This document shows, one piece after another, positions 11,058 through 21,103 of a stretch of DNA of 64,000 nucleotides; the stretch's first letter is position 1, and every line of letters begins with the position of its first letter. Below the pieces are notes generated by a model. It made no database searches. It was not told where the DNA came from and saw only the letters and a list, made by a program, of their open reading frames with translations. Source of the stretch: Labia minor. Its lineage: Eukaryota; Arthropoda; Insecta; Dermaptera; Spongiphoridae. The stretch is from positions 69,837,719 to 69,901,718 of the forward strand of contig OY720348.1 in the NCBI GenBank assembly GCA_963082975.1, read 5' to 3'. The position numbers and the translations under genes are program-made.

Positions 11058-11879
11058 TATATACATTCTCTCAAATAATACAATTCCTACTGTGATTCGT
11101 TCGAATGTTTTTTCAATAAAATAATAATAAAAAAAAAACAATTGTATAAAGTACATTCCTAATTAGTTCAACAAACATAAATTTTATTTTAGATTACTTT
11201 TAATATTAAATTTTAGATTACTCTTAATATTAAATAATCAAATATTAATAAATAACATAAATATATATTCTGCTAAATATCTTATATGGGATAATTTTTT
11301 TTTTTCATATATATAATCACAATTAATTGATGTAATTTAATTAATTAAATTTATATTTTAAAAAAACTGAATTACCATCAAGTGTCATCCATTAGAAGAT
11401 TAAAAAAATGGATTTGTACTTGAGTGGATGAATAAAAATTATTTTAATGTGGATTGAATATTTGAACAAGATAGGGGATATGACGCAGAATTTGTGTTTT
11501 TACCAAATCACAAATGGTAAAACCTTTTAGGACATGATTATTGGTGTCATGGTGCCTAGGAATATTAGGTATTCAAATAAAAAATTGCAGCTTTATTCTT
11601 AAAATAAGCTAAACTATACAAACTATGTAAACTAAACTTTACAAAAATAAAAAAGTCAACTTTTCGACAATATTCCTAATAAGGGTGGAGATATAGTTAA
11701 GGTGGGGTAGGGATATCGCCAAACCGGTGGGATGAATTTTGTTTATGGGAAATTACATGTAAAACAAAAATAAAAAAAAAATAAAATAGGTAAGTTTTAA
11801 GAATTAAAAAAATACATAACTTGAATAATATATGTCTGGGACGATGAAACTCCCCCTTTTCTTACTACATTGTTTAGAG
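11058..11879. other. AT-rich intergenic stretch
   Basis: No gene or element with ends recognised. Confidence 0.45.
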
Positions 11880-12196
11880 CAGGGATGTCCAACCTTTTAA
11901 TTTAATGGGCCACATCGCAAACTTAAATATTTAACTGGGCCGCCAAATTACCAGAATATGTTAAGCCTAGCTAGTGAATGTCTCAAAACTTATGGAGATT
12001 TTTGGGGATAGAGGTGGTTTTTTGTTTTTGAATGTTGCCCCCCCCCCAGCCTTTTTTTTATAGCCTCGAAGTTATAGGTCGCTTGCCGGACTGTGAATTC
12101 TTTAAAATTTAACTCCAAAATGAGTCGATAGTGGGCCGCATCAAAACTTGGAGTGGGCCGCAATGCGGCCCGCGGGCCGCGAGTTGGACATCCCTG
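11880..12196. mobile_element. hAT MITE with CAGGGATGTCCAAC ends (317 bp)
   Basis: Left end CAGGGATGTCCAACC and right end GTTGGACATCCCTG form the TIR. The target duplication is GTTTAGAG on the left against GTTTAGAC on the right (7 of 8). Subterminal GGGCCGC motifs are repeated. The open frame crossing it on the minus strand is a by-product of its base composition. Confidence 0.8.
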
Positions 12197-12262
12197 GTTT
12201 AGACGATTCAATTTCCCACTATTAAATAGAGGTAAAATGCACGCCATATATATATATATATA

Positions 12263-12490
12263 TAGGCGTCGGGCCGGGGAGGCACGGGAGGGGGGGGCAC
12301 GTGCCCCCCAAATATTGTGCAAAAGATAAATTTAAAAGTGATTGTAACTGAAAACTCAAAAGTAAAAAAACATCTTTAAATTACGTATAAGTACAGTCTA
12401 AACGTGTTATGAATAATTTATTTTGTCAAATTTTTTTCTGGGGGAGACCACCTCGTGCCCCCCTTCCCCAACATAATAGATCACTGGTTA
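12263..12490. mobile_element. Probable MITE fragment with GGGGGGCAC / GTGCCCCCC ends
   Basis: GGGCCGGGGAGGCACGGG, then the palindrome GGGGCACGTGCCCC, and at the far side CTCGTGCCCCCCTTCCCC. This pattern is common in non-autonomous hAT-like elements. I could not fix exact ends or a target duplication. Confidence 0.4.
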
Positions 12491-13024
12491 TATAGTATAT
12501 AAACATATATATATATATATATATATAGACTATTTATTTATTTATTTATATATTTATGGTAAATTAGCTAAGTATTTCTTACAATTTTATATAATATATA
12601 AATATATATATACTTATGATTATGCTGATATGAAGATTCTCGTTGTAAAGACATACCTAAAAATAAAAAAAGACATATTAATCGAAAATATATTTTATAT
12701 AATCATACTTATAATAAATATATATTATATCGAATTCGATTGTGTGACATTTAGTTACAATGGAAATTAAAATGTAAATTTTATTGTAATATCGTATAAA
12801 ATTATTATTTAACCATCGGAATAATTTGCTTAAATAAATACCAAAAAGGGTATGTTACATAATAATTATATACATATATATATAAATATATTTTTTATGC
12901 ATTTCAGTGGTAGATTAGAATCTAAAAGGAGTAATTACGAGTATAACAGAGATAAATGGTTTTAATTAATGTTTAGTAAAATATCTTGCATCATTTTTAA
13001 GAAATTAATACACGCGAATATACA

Positions 13025-13056
<32 letters not shown>

Positions 13057-13532
13057 TATTCTTTTTATAAAATAATGCCCCAGATTTAGGGGAGGGGGGG
13101 GGGTTGGATTGTGTTTATCCTGTCAATTTTACCTAAATGAAATTTTTTTATTTGTTAAAAATGAGCTAAGATATTTTACCAATCAATAATTAAAGCCTTT
13201 TCTCTCTGGTATAATTATTGCAATTACACTAATATCAATTGATATAAACATTCAATTAAAATAATATTGACTTCAGATTAATTTAAGTAAAATGACAAAT
13301 ACTTCAAAGTAATGAAAAGAGGCAAGATTAGATGAATGAGATAGTTAAGAAAATGTAGATATGTAGATAGGTGTATATTTAAAAATTAAAATCAATGACT
13401 ATGTTAGTATTAAGTTCAACTTTTGTTAAGCTTTTCTCTTATTTAAATAAAAAAAAATAATCTAAACATCTGTTATATTCAAGTAAATGCTAATGATCCA
13501 ATTATGTTGAATAATATAATAATATAATATAC

Positions 13533-13568
<36 letters not shown>

Positions 13569-13599
13569 CTTTGTATGTACAAATTAGTTCTTTTGATCT
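12491..13599. other. AT-rich stretch with TA microsatellites
   Basis: TA repeats at about 12505-12527, 13037-13056 and 13537-13565, and a G run at 13090-13102. No gene seen. Confidence 0.55.
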
Positions 13600-14243
13600 G
13601 ACATAAGGAAAAGATTCCATTAGAATGGCAGGAGGCTATTATTATCCCACAAGAAGGAAAATAGAACGGACTACTGGGGAATTGCTCTTTTGACAATATC
13701 GTATAAGATTCTCTCGAATATTATTGTATTAAAATTATGACCATTTATATATTATCGCGTCGAAATTATTAACAAAGGGGATAAAAATTAAAATGTATAA
13801 AACAATTATTTTGCCGGTTGTATTAAATGGGTGTGAGGCATGGTCTATGACCTTAGGAGACGAGAGTAGATTGAGAATAGGATTCTGCGAAGCATTTATG
13901 GGCCAAAGAAAGATGAGGTCACCGGGGAATGGCGGAGACTGCATAACGAGGAACTGCATCACCTCTATGCATCTCCAGATATAGTTAGGGTAATAAAATC
14001 GAGAAGGCTGCGATAAGCAGCGCACGTGGCTAGAATGGGAGAGGAAAGAATGGCGAAAAATATATTGGGGGGGGGGGAAGACCGAATGGAAATTATGAGC
14101 AATATACAAAGAAAAACATTTTATTTTTAATTATGGTAATGTTGCTATCGATGGGCCACTTGAAATAAAATCCATTCTTAGAGAAATGTGGTTGTTGCGG
14201 CCAAGAACTTTCGAGTACCGTTGAGTCACAGAGATAGATAGAT
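13600..14243 (+). mobile_element. GATA-tailed LINE fragment, internally deleted
   Basis: It begins with codons for PLEWQEAIIIP and resumes after loss of nearly the whole reverse-transcriptase core at KIYKTIILPVVLNGCEAW-like sequence (13793 on), ending GCCACAGAGATAGATAGATA-like (GTCACAGAGATAGATAGATA). A second deletion or replacement lies after 14090. Stops and frameshifts exclude function. Confidence 0.75.
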
Positions 14244-14343
14244 ATCACATATACAATAATAATATATAATTAATTTACCGATTAAATTAAAATATATTTT
14301 AAATAAGAACACAAAAAGAAATGAATGTTTTATGTAATATACG

Positions 14344-14452
14344 GATTGAAACAAAATGGATGAAAACCTTTTACTACTTTCAACCAAATACTATGTACCA
14401 CCCCCCGTCTATGTGTGAAGATCACCGGAGGCGATCAGAACAGCTAGTATAG

Positions 14453-14495
<43 letters not shown>

Positions 14496-14820
14496 TCAAA
14501 TTTGTATTTTTATTTATGATTTTATAAAGCTTTTAATGATTACATTTAATTAAAAATTAGTTTAAGGAATATAATTTAAGAAAAATCTTTAAAGATATTT
14601 ATTTATTTTTTACTCATAAATGAAACATATATATAAATAGGGTGACCAAACGTCCCGTTTTTCCGGGATTGTCCCGATTTTAGATTATCTGTCCCGGCGT
14701 CCCGAAAAATGTCTTCTGAACAGTCTATCGTCCCGGTTTTTAAATATTTAGGTCCGACGAACGTTTTCTTACTATCAGTTTGGCTCTTATTTTCGATTTT
14801 TCATTTAATGGCTCTAAAAA
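14344..14820. repeat. Composite repeat, inverted copy of 34092-34557
   Basis: In order: the GATGAAAACCTTTTACTACTT side of a CTAGCTGTTCTGATCGCC-type repeat, a TA microsatellite (14459-14492), a shared AT-rich block, and the start of the TAGGGTGACCA MITE (14638 on, with TGTCCCGATTTTAG and GTCCCGGCGTCCCG). The same order occurs in reverse near 34 kb, so they moved or were duplicated as one piece. The MITE right end is missing here. Confidence 0.65.
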
Positions 14821-14912
14821 AAAATATAAATATAAAAAATTTTATAAAATAACGTTTTTTCAATGGACTAAAAAGAATAAAATAATTTTTCTATAAGCCT
14901 GACAAAGTTTAT

Positions 14913-15065
14913 GGATGAATTGTTTCATTGGGAAACGCCCGCTTGGAAGACCAAGGACGCGGTGGATGGACAATGTAGGAAGGGACGTGAGAGCGATGGA
15001 ATTGGATGGTTGTAGGATAGGGACACTTGGAGAAATGAGATTGCTGCCACAGAGATGGATAGATA
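14913..15065 (+). mobile_element. GATA-tailed LINE, last 150 bp
   Basis: Codons for GKRPLGRPRTRWMDNVGRDV in frame, then the 3' end with TTGCTGCCACAGAGATGGAT. It is joined on the left (14840-14905) to a scrap resembling the terminal repeat of the 38707-39567 foldback. Confidence 0.75.
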
Positions 15066-15460
15066 GTTATAAATTAACTTTATTTGCTAAATCTATTAAC
15101 TTAACTTTTATAATTTTATTAAATTATTATATCAAAGCACTTTAATGATTTTAATTGTATATATATATATATATATATAATTTCAAAATATATTTCTCTG
15201 AAAATGTATTATTAATACTATTCTTCTTACTAAAGAACAAAAAAATGTTAGCCATTGAATAATTGATAATTTATTTCAAAACTCTATACTCTAAATGAAA
15301 TCGTTTAGTTTAAATAACTTAATTAAACTAAAATTATCATTTTATTTATATGCTGCTTTTAAAAGCAATGCTATTCAAGCGTATATTAGAGTGTGATAAA
15401 GGATAATCTTAATTCAATAAAGATAAAAAATAATTAATTTAGCATGGAATAAAAAATTAA

Positions 15461-15956
15461 GGTAATTGTTTACAAAATGGGAAGCTTCAGGGATTTTGAT
15501 GAAACTTTACCAGTGGATTCCTTTTTTAATTTCCAAGAGACTTTCCTTATGCAATATTTCCCAGTCTTTTCTAGTTTACGAGATAATTTTTTTTTTAAGT
15601 TTGACACACACCTTTGCTGGTTAGGAACGTCAAAATGTGCAGTCATTAAGTAATGTTTTATTGACTAATTCACTAATTTTCAGTTTTTCTAGGTACGGTT
15701 TGGATATAGAAAAATTATTTAATTGATTTTTGTATATTTTAGAATTTTCATTTTCAAAAAAAAACCCCGAAAAGTAGTGGAACCCTCAGCTGGTCAAATG
15801 AATAAAACATGGTAACTAAATAGAATATAAGCAAATTTTAATCATTTTTATCACTTAAACTAAAAAAACCGGGAAATTTCTTGGAAATTAAAAAAGCAAT
15901 CCACTGGTAAAGTTTCATCCAAATGTCTGAAGCTTCCCATTTTGTAAACAATTACC
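15461..15956. mobile_element. Non-autonomous TIR element, 496 bp, TSD AAAATTAA
   Basis: Inverted repeats of about 90 bp start GGTAATTGTTTACAAAATGG and include ATGAAACTTTACCAGTGGAT. An exact 8-bp duplication AAAATTAA flanks both ends (15453-15460 and 15957-15964). The interior has no ORF. An 8-bp duplication fits hAT, P or Merlin; the GG start fits Merlin better than hAT, but superfamily is not proven. Confidence 0.8.
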
Positions 15957-16570
15957 AAAATTAATTCAACAATTCTTCTTTTAATCTTTTCTTCTAAATA
16001 TTAAAATATTTATAATTCATCACAAGTGATATGTGTAACAAAAAAAAAAAAAATTAAATTTAAATAATAGAATCTGAGAGAGAAATTAATATACAAGAAT
16101 AAAATTTGAATTAATGATTTTTTCACTTGCTAAATCAATAAAATCCTCCAATCAAGCAACCATGTAGTAAAAATAACAATTTATTTCATTCTATACTTTC
16201 AGTGTTTAGTTAGATAAAAGATTCATAAATTCACAGTCATTTGAAACTATGATACAATTTGGCAACTGAAGCATTCATATAATACTTTTGATGAAAAAAA
16301 AGCGAAAATTGTACAACAGAAAGCAAAACATCCATATTATCGAGAATAGCGCTAACAAGAAGAATAACAATATTTCATTTTTGCGGTCTGAAAAGTAAAA
16401 CAAAATGATATATTAAGTTTACAAGTAAACAAAAAAAAATATTTATTTTTAAAAAGTTTACTCACCTCTCCTTAGAGAATGTCTTTCAAAAATATAATTC
16501 TAATAATTTTTAATTATTCTTTTATGATACTCTCTTTCTTGACTAGTTTATATTTCTAGAGTTCTATATA

Positions 16571-17169
16571 CGAGGGTAATTCACAAAGTAGGTTACGTTT
16601 TGGACTATTTTTCTATATAATCACCAAAAAAGTTGAGAAATTTATTGTAGCGATGAACGAGATTCGAAATTCCTTCTCATAGAAATCCGCTGCCTGAGTG
16701 TTAAGCCACTCATTCAGTGCCACAATAAACTCTGATAGGTATTGCCAAACATTGCGAAACCAAAGAAGAGTAATTAAAAACAAGCGAAGAGGGAAACTCA
16801 GCTCAAAAGTGTTGTTTTTTCCACGACAAATGTCACACAGAATCTCCTTCAGACCATCAAGTGGGAGGTTTTTCCTCATCCGCCGTACAGCCCAGATCTT
16901 GCACCAAGTGACTTTCACTTGTTCCCAAAGATGAAAACCTGGCTTGCAACGCAGTGTTTTGATGACGACGACGATCTCCGCGCGGCCGTGACTGGCTGAC
17001 TCAACAATCAGGCGACGGATTTCTATGAGGACTATGTCTCAACTATTTTGGCGATTATGTTGAAAAATAGTATTTTAATTGCTCTTTCAAATGTATATAA
17101 TAAAAAACATTTTCCTGTACTAGTTTTGTCTTAATTCCAAAACGTAACCTAGTTTGTGAATTGCCCTCG
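16571..17169. mobile_element. Folded mariner: two transposase 3' ends head to head
   Basis: Terminal repeats of about 34 bp (outer part CGAGGGTAATTCACAAAGTA on the left; TTTGTGAATTGCCCTCG on the right) are flanked by TA. On the plus strand, 16867-17040 encodes HPPYSPDLAPSDFHLF, keeping the last catalytic Asp, then AVTG, a stop, and LNNQATDFYEDYVST. The left third reads the same C-terminus on the minus strand (EWLNTQAADFYEKEF). The element therefore joins two mariner tails in opposite orientation. No complete transposase remains. Confidence 0.75.
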
Positions 17170-17171
17170 TA

Positions 17172-17660
17172 TAATTAGATTTTGCAATGTCTTTATCTTT
17201 ATGAAAATTCTCCACAATGTTGTTTATGAGATTCTTAATTCATTTTAAAAAAATTTCCAAAATACAAGAAAACCCAAGTAAAGATGTTCGCATCAATTTA
17301 TCCACTATTTGTGTATTTGATGAGACCATTATCTTCAAAAATTAAAGTTAAATACACTTAAAGTCGAAAACATTCATTAATAATTTTTAATAATTTCCAA
17401 ACAGTGCTCGTTCATGAACTTCTTCATGATAAAAATGTAAACCTTGACTGACGTTTTGACGTTGACAGATTCTGAAAAAAGTTTAAAGCTGTGTTAGTAT
17501 TAAAAAATACCAATTTTTGTTATGGTTCTATTGAAAAACTCTTTAATTTTCTTAACTCTATTAACTCCTTCATTGAAAGCTTATAATTTTGTTTAATATA
17601 AAACTTTTTTAGAATATAATGAGTGAGTCAAACAGAAGATTTTTTTAAGAATTATTTTGC
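17172..17660. other. Intergenic stretch
   Basis: No gene or repeat recognised. Confidence 0.4.
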
Positions 17661-17823
17661 TTGACGTCATATAATTTTAAATTAAGACAAACCTAATGAA
17701 GATGATTTTCCTGAGGATAAAACCAATAAAAAGTGCATGATTCGTGGTGATATGTAAAAAATCTTCACATGCGAAATTTGGTGTGAAAACAATACCTCCC
17801 TTACTATCGTCGGTCGGTAAAAA
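17661..17823 (-). mobile_element. Family X, strongly deleted copy
   Basis: Minus-strand copy reading from TTACCGACCGACGATAG (end near 17823) to the TGACGTCA region at 17662. The microsatellite and the whole middle are lost. Family X is described at 47956-48624. Confidence 0.7.
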
Positions 17824-17862
17824 TGACTCGGAGTTGTTGCTGGGTTATTGTAAAAAATGTTT

Positions 17863-18054
17863 GGAGTGCAATGGGAAAAAAATAAAAATTTTTTAAGAAT
17901 TAAAATAAGGATTTTTATAAAGTTTCTTGTTTAATTACACACAATTATAAAGTAGAAAAAAAATCATTAGACACATTTTAGACTTTTAAAAAAAAATAAC
18001 ATATGAATAATACAATATTATAGATAATTAGGTATAATGTATATATTAATAAAG
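17863..18054 (-). pseudogene. 3'-UTR remnant of a further ZNF unit
   Basis: On the minus strand this matches the 3' flank of copy 1 (1987-2060) and the sequence just downstream of copy 2 (18485-18660): GAAACTTTATAAAAATCCTT, a stretch related to AAAATCATTAG and AGGTATAATGTAT. No finger codons remain. Together with 18270-18480 it suggests a second unit, head to tail with copy 2, that lost its gene body. Confidence 0.5.
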
Positions 18055-18262
18055 CAATTTCCAGCTACAGTAACGATTTCAAATAATTTAAATGTATCTA
18101 TTAATGCAATAAAAAACAGATATGGATAGAACATAAATATTTTAAATTTATTTTATTTAAAATATATAAGGAGGCGCTGGCTGTGACATCATATAATTTT
18201 AAATTAAGAAAAAACTTGAAGATGATTTTCCCAAGGATATAACCAATACAAAGAGCATATAA
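18055..18262 (-). mobile_element. Family X, right-half fragment
   Basis: From TTTCCAGCTACAG through AAAAAACAGATATGGATA and CTGTGACATCATATAATTTT to GATATAACCAATACAAAG. The GACATCAT here is a mutated TGACGTCA site. It sits inside the remnant ZNF unit. Confidence 0.65.
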
Positions 18263-18269
18263 TATAAAA

Positions 18270-18480
18270 TATAAAACACCTTAAAAGACCATGCCAGGCT
18301 GAAATCTATTTTAAACAAAAACCTACCTAAAATTATACTCGTAAGTTATTTTATGTTATAATATTGACAACAAATATCTTATTAAATTTTTAATAATTTG
18401 CTTTAACATTTAGAAATCCAAAGTTTTTCATTATTAATTAAATTTTAAAGCTTAGAATTTTTAGTTTAATTTTTAGTTTT
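18270..18480 (-). repeat. Upstream block of a ZNF unit, second copy (first at 22725-22920)
   Basis: AACACCTTAAAAGACCATGC, AAAACCTACCTAAAATTATA and ATTTAGAAATCCAAAG occur here and at 22725-22920 in the same orientation, so about 200 bp of far-upstream sequence lies on both sides of ZNF copy 2. The matching block of copy 1 is at 220-400. Confidence 0.65.
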
Positions 18481-18705
18481 AGGATTAAAATAAGGATTTT
18501 TATAAAGTTTCTTGTTTATTTACAATTATAAAGTAGTAAAAAAATCATTAGAAACATTTTGGACTTGTTTAAAAAAAATAAATAGGAATAATACAATTAT
18601 AGTATTCTTAAATGCAATAGTAATTAGGTATAATGTATTTATTACTAGAGCAAGATTTATATTGATTTAAACAATAATTTGTGCTATAAAATATATGAGC
18701 TATAT

Positions 18706-18939
18706 TTAAAGAAAATCTTGCATAATTATTAATATTTTTCGAAAATTATGTATTAAAAAATGGTGATTTAAATGTGATTTCACATTAAATTTCTTTTTAC
18801 AATAATTACATTCAAAAATTTTTCCACCTGTATGAATTAATAAATGTGATTTTAAATGTGATTTCACAATAAATTTCTTTTTACAATAATTACATTCAAA
18901 AGGTTTTTTACAATAATTACATTCAAAAGGTTTTTTCAC
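18706..18939 (-). pseudogene. In-frame distal fingers beyond the array
   Basis: An open frame encodes a doubled FECNYCKKP / FECNYCKKK segment, a complete finger ending [16 protein letters not shown], and a final finger ending HFLIHN followed by FRKILIIMQDFL and a stop at 18706. The linker codes read ACAGGTGGAAAAATTTTTGA, which keeps frame. This is probably the original C-terminus of ZNF copy 2, now cut off from the intact N-terminal part by the frame-shifting array. There is no start signal of its own. Confidence 0.55.
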
Positions 18940-21103
18940 CTGTATGAATTAATAAATGTGATTTTAAATGTGATTTCACATTAAATTTCTTTTTACAATA
19001 ATTACATTCAAAAGGTTTTATACAATAATTACATTCAAAAGGTTTTTTCACCTGTAAGAATTAATAAATGTGATTTTAAATGTGATTTCACAATAAATTT
19101 CTTTTTACAATAATTACATTCAAAAGGTTTTATACAATAATTACATTCAAAAGGTTTTTTCACCTGTAAGAATTAATAAATGTGATTTTAAATGTGATTT
19201 CACATTAAATTTCTTTTTACAATAATTACATTCAAAAGGTTTTTTACAATAATTACATTCAAAAGGTTTTTTCACCTGTAAGAATTAATAAATGTGATTT
19301 TAAATGTGATTTCACATTAAATTTCTTTTTACAATAATTACATTCAAAAGGTTTTATACAATAATTACATTCAAAAGGTTTTTTACAATAATTACATTCA
19401 AAAGGTTTTTTCACCTGTAAGAATTAATAAATGTGATTTTAAATGTGATTTCACATTAAATTTCTTTTTACAATAATTACATTCAAAAGGTTTTATACAA
19501 TATTACATTCAAAAGGTTTTTTCACCTGTAAGAATTAATAAATGTGATTTTAAATGTGATTTCACATTAAATTTCTTTTTGCAATAATTACATTCAAAAG
19601 GTTTTTTACAATAATTACATTCAAAAGGTTTTTTCACCTGTAAGAATTAATAAATGTGATTTTAAATGTGATTTCACATTAAATTTGTTTTTACAATAAT
19701 TACATTCAAAAGGTTTTTTCACCTGTATGAATTAATAAATGTGATTTTAAATGTGATTTCAAATTAAATTTCTTTTTACAATAATTACATTCAAAAGGTT
19801 TTTTCACCTGTAAGAATTAATAAATGTGATTTTAAATGTGATTTCAAATTAAATTTCTTTTTACAATAATTACATTCAAAAGGTTTTTTCACCTGTAAGA
19901 ATTAATAAATGTGATTTTAAATGTGATTTCACATTAAATTTGTTTTTACAATAATTACATTCAAAAGGTTTTTTCACCTGTATGAATTAATAAATGTGAT
20001 TTTAAATGTGATTTCACATTAAATTTCTTTTTGCAATAATTACATTCAAAAGGTTTTTTACAATAATTACATTCAAAAGGTTTTTTCACCTGTAAGAATT
20101 AATAAATGTGATTTTAAATGTGATTTCACATTAAATTTGTTTTTACAATAATTACATTCAAAAGGTTTTTTCACCTGTATGAATTAATAAATGTGATTTT
20201 AAATGTGATTTCAAATTAAATTTCTTTTTACAATAATTACATTCAAAAGGTTTTTTCACCTGTAAGAATTAATAAATGTGATTTTAAATGTGATTTCACA
20301 TTAAATTTGTTTTTACAATAATTACATTCAAAAGGTTTTTTCACCTGTATGAATTAATAAATGTGATTTTAAATGTGATTTCAAATTAAATTTCTTTTTA
20401 CAATAATTACATTCAAAAGGTTTTTTACAATAATTACATTCAAAAGGTTTTTTCACCTGTAAGAATTAATAAATGTGATTTTAAATGTGATTTCACATTA
20501 AATTTGTTTTTACAATAATTACATTCAAAAGGTTTTTTCACCTGTATGAATTAATAAATGTGATTTTAAATGTGATTTCAAATTAAATTTCTTTTTACAA
20601 TAATTACATTCAAAAGGTTTTTTCACCTGTAAGAATTAATAAATGTGATTTTAAATGTGATTTCACATTAAATTTGTTTTTACAATAATTACATTCAAAA
20701 GGTTTTTTACAATAATTACATTCAAAAGGTTTTTTCACCTGTAAGAATTAATAAATGTGATTTTAAATGTGATTTCACATTAAATTTGTTTTTACAATAA
20801 TTACATTCAAAAGGTTTTTTCACCTGTATGAATTAATAAATGTTATTTTAAATGTGATTTCAAATTAAATTTCTTTTTACAATAATTACATTCAAAAGGT
20901 TTTTTCACCTGTAAGAATTAATAAATGTGATTTTAAATGTGATTTCACATTAAATTTGTTTTTACAATAATTACATTCAAAAGGTTTTTTCACCTGTATG
21001 AATTAATAAATGTGATTTTAAATGTGATTTCAAATTAAATTTCTTTTTACAATAATTACATTCAAAAGGTTTTTTACAATAATTACATTCAAAAGGTTTT
21101 TCC
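18825..21103 (-). repeat. Tandem array of frame-shifted zinc-finger units (24 linkers)
   Basis: Reading the linker signature CACCTGTA (plus strand), 24 occurrences lie 85 bp (12 intervals), 112 bp (9), 111 bp (1) or 139 bp (1) apart. A normal finger is 84 bp. The extra base is a sixth A in GGTGAAAAAACC (intact genes have GGAGAAAAACC), which brings TGA into frame after each linker. The 112-bp form has an extra 27 bp, a second FECNYCKK.P segment. In 14 of 24 units the fourth zinc ligand His is Leu (CTTACAGGTG for CATACAGGTG). From 19635 on, 85-85-112 trimers (282 bp) recur. The array is non-coding as written. Confidence 0.9.

Noticed and set aside
11990-12322. 110-aa minus-strand open frame
   Set aside because: It overlaps the hAT MITE at 11880-12196 and the GC-rich repeat after it; the sequence is a by-product of repeat composition.
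18825-21103. Programmed frameshifting to read the whole finger array
   Set aside because: One shift per unit, more than 20 in a row, would be needed. The A6 tract phase does not match a standard -1 heptamer, and many units have lost a zinc ligand.
18825-21103. CRISPR-like array
   Set aside because: Repeats are contiguous finger-coding units without unique spacers, in a eukaryotic context.
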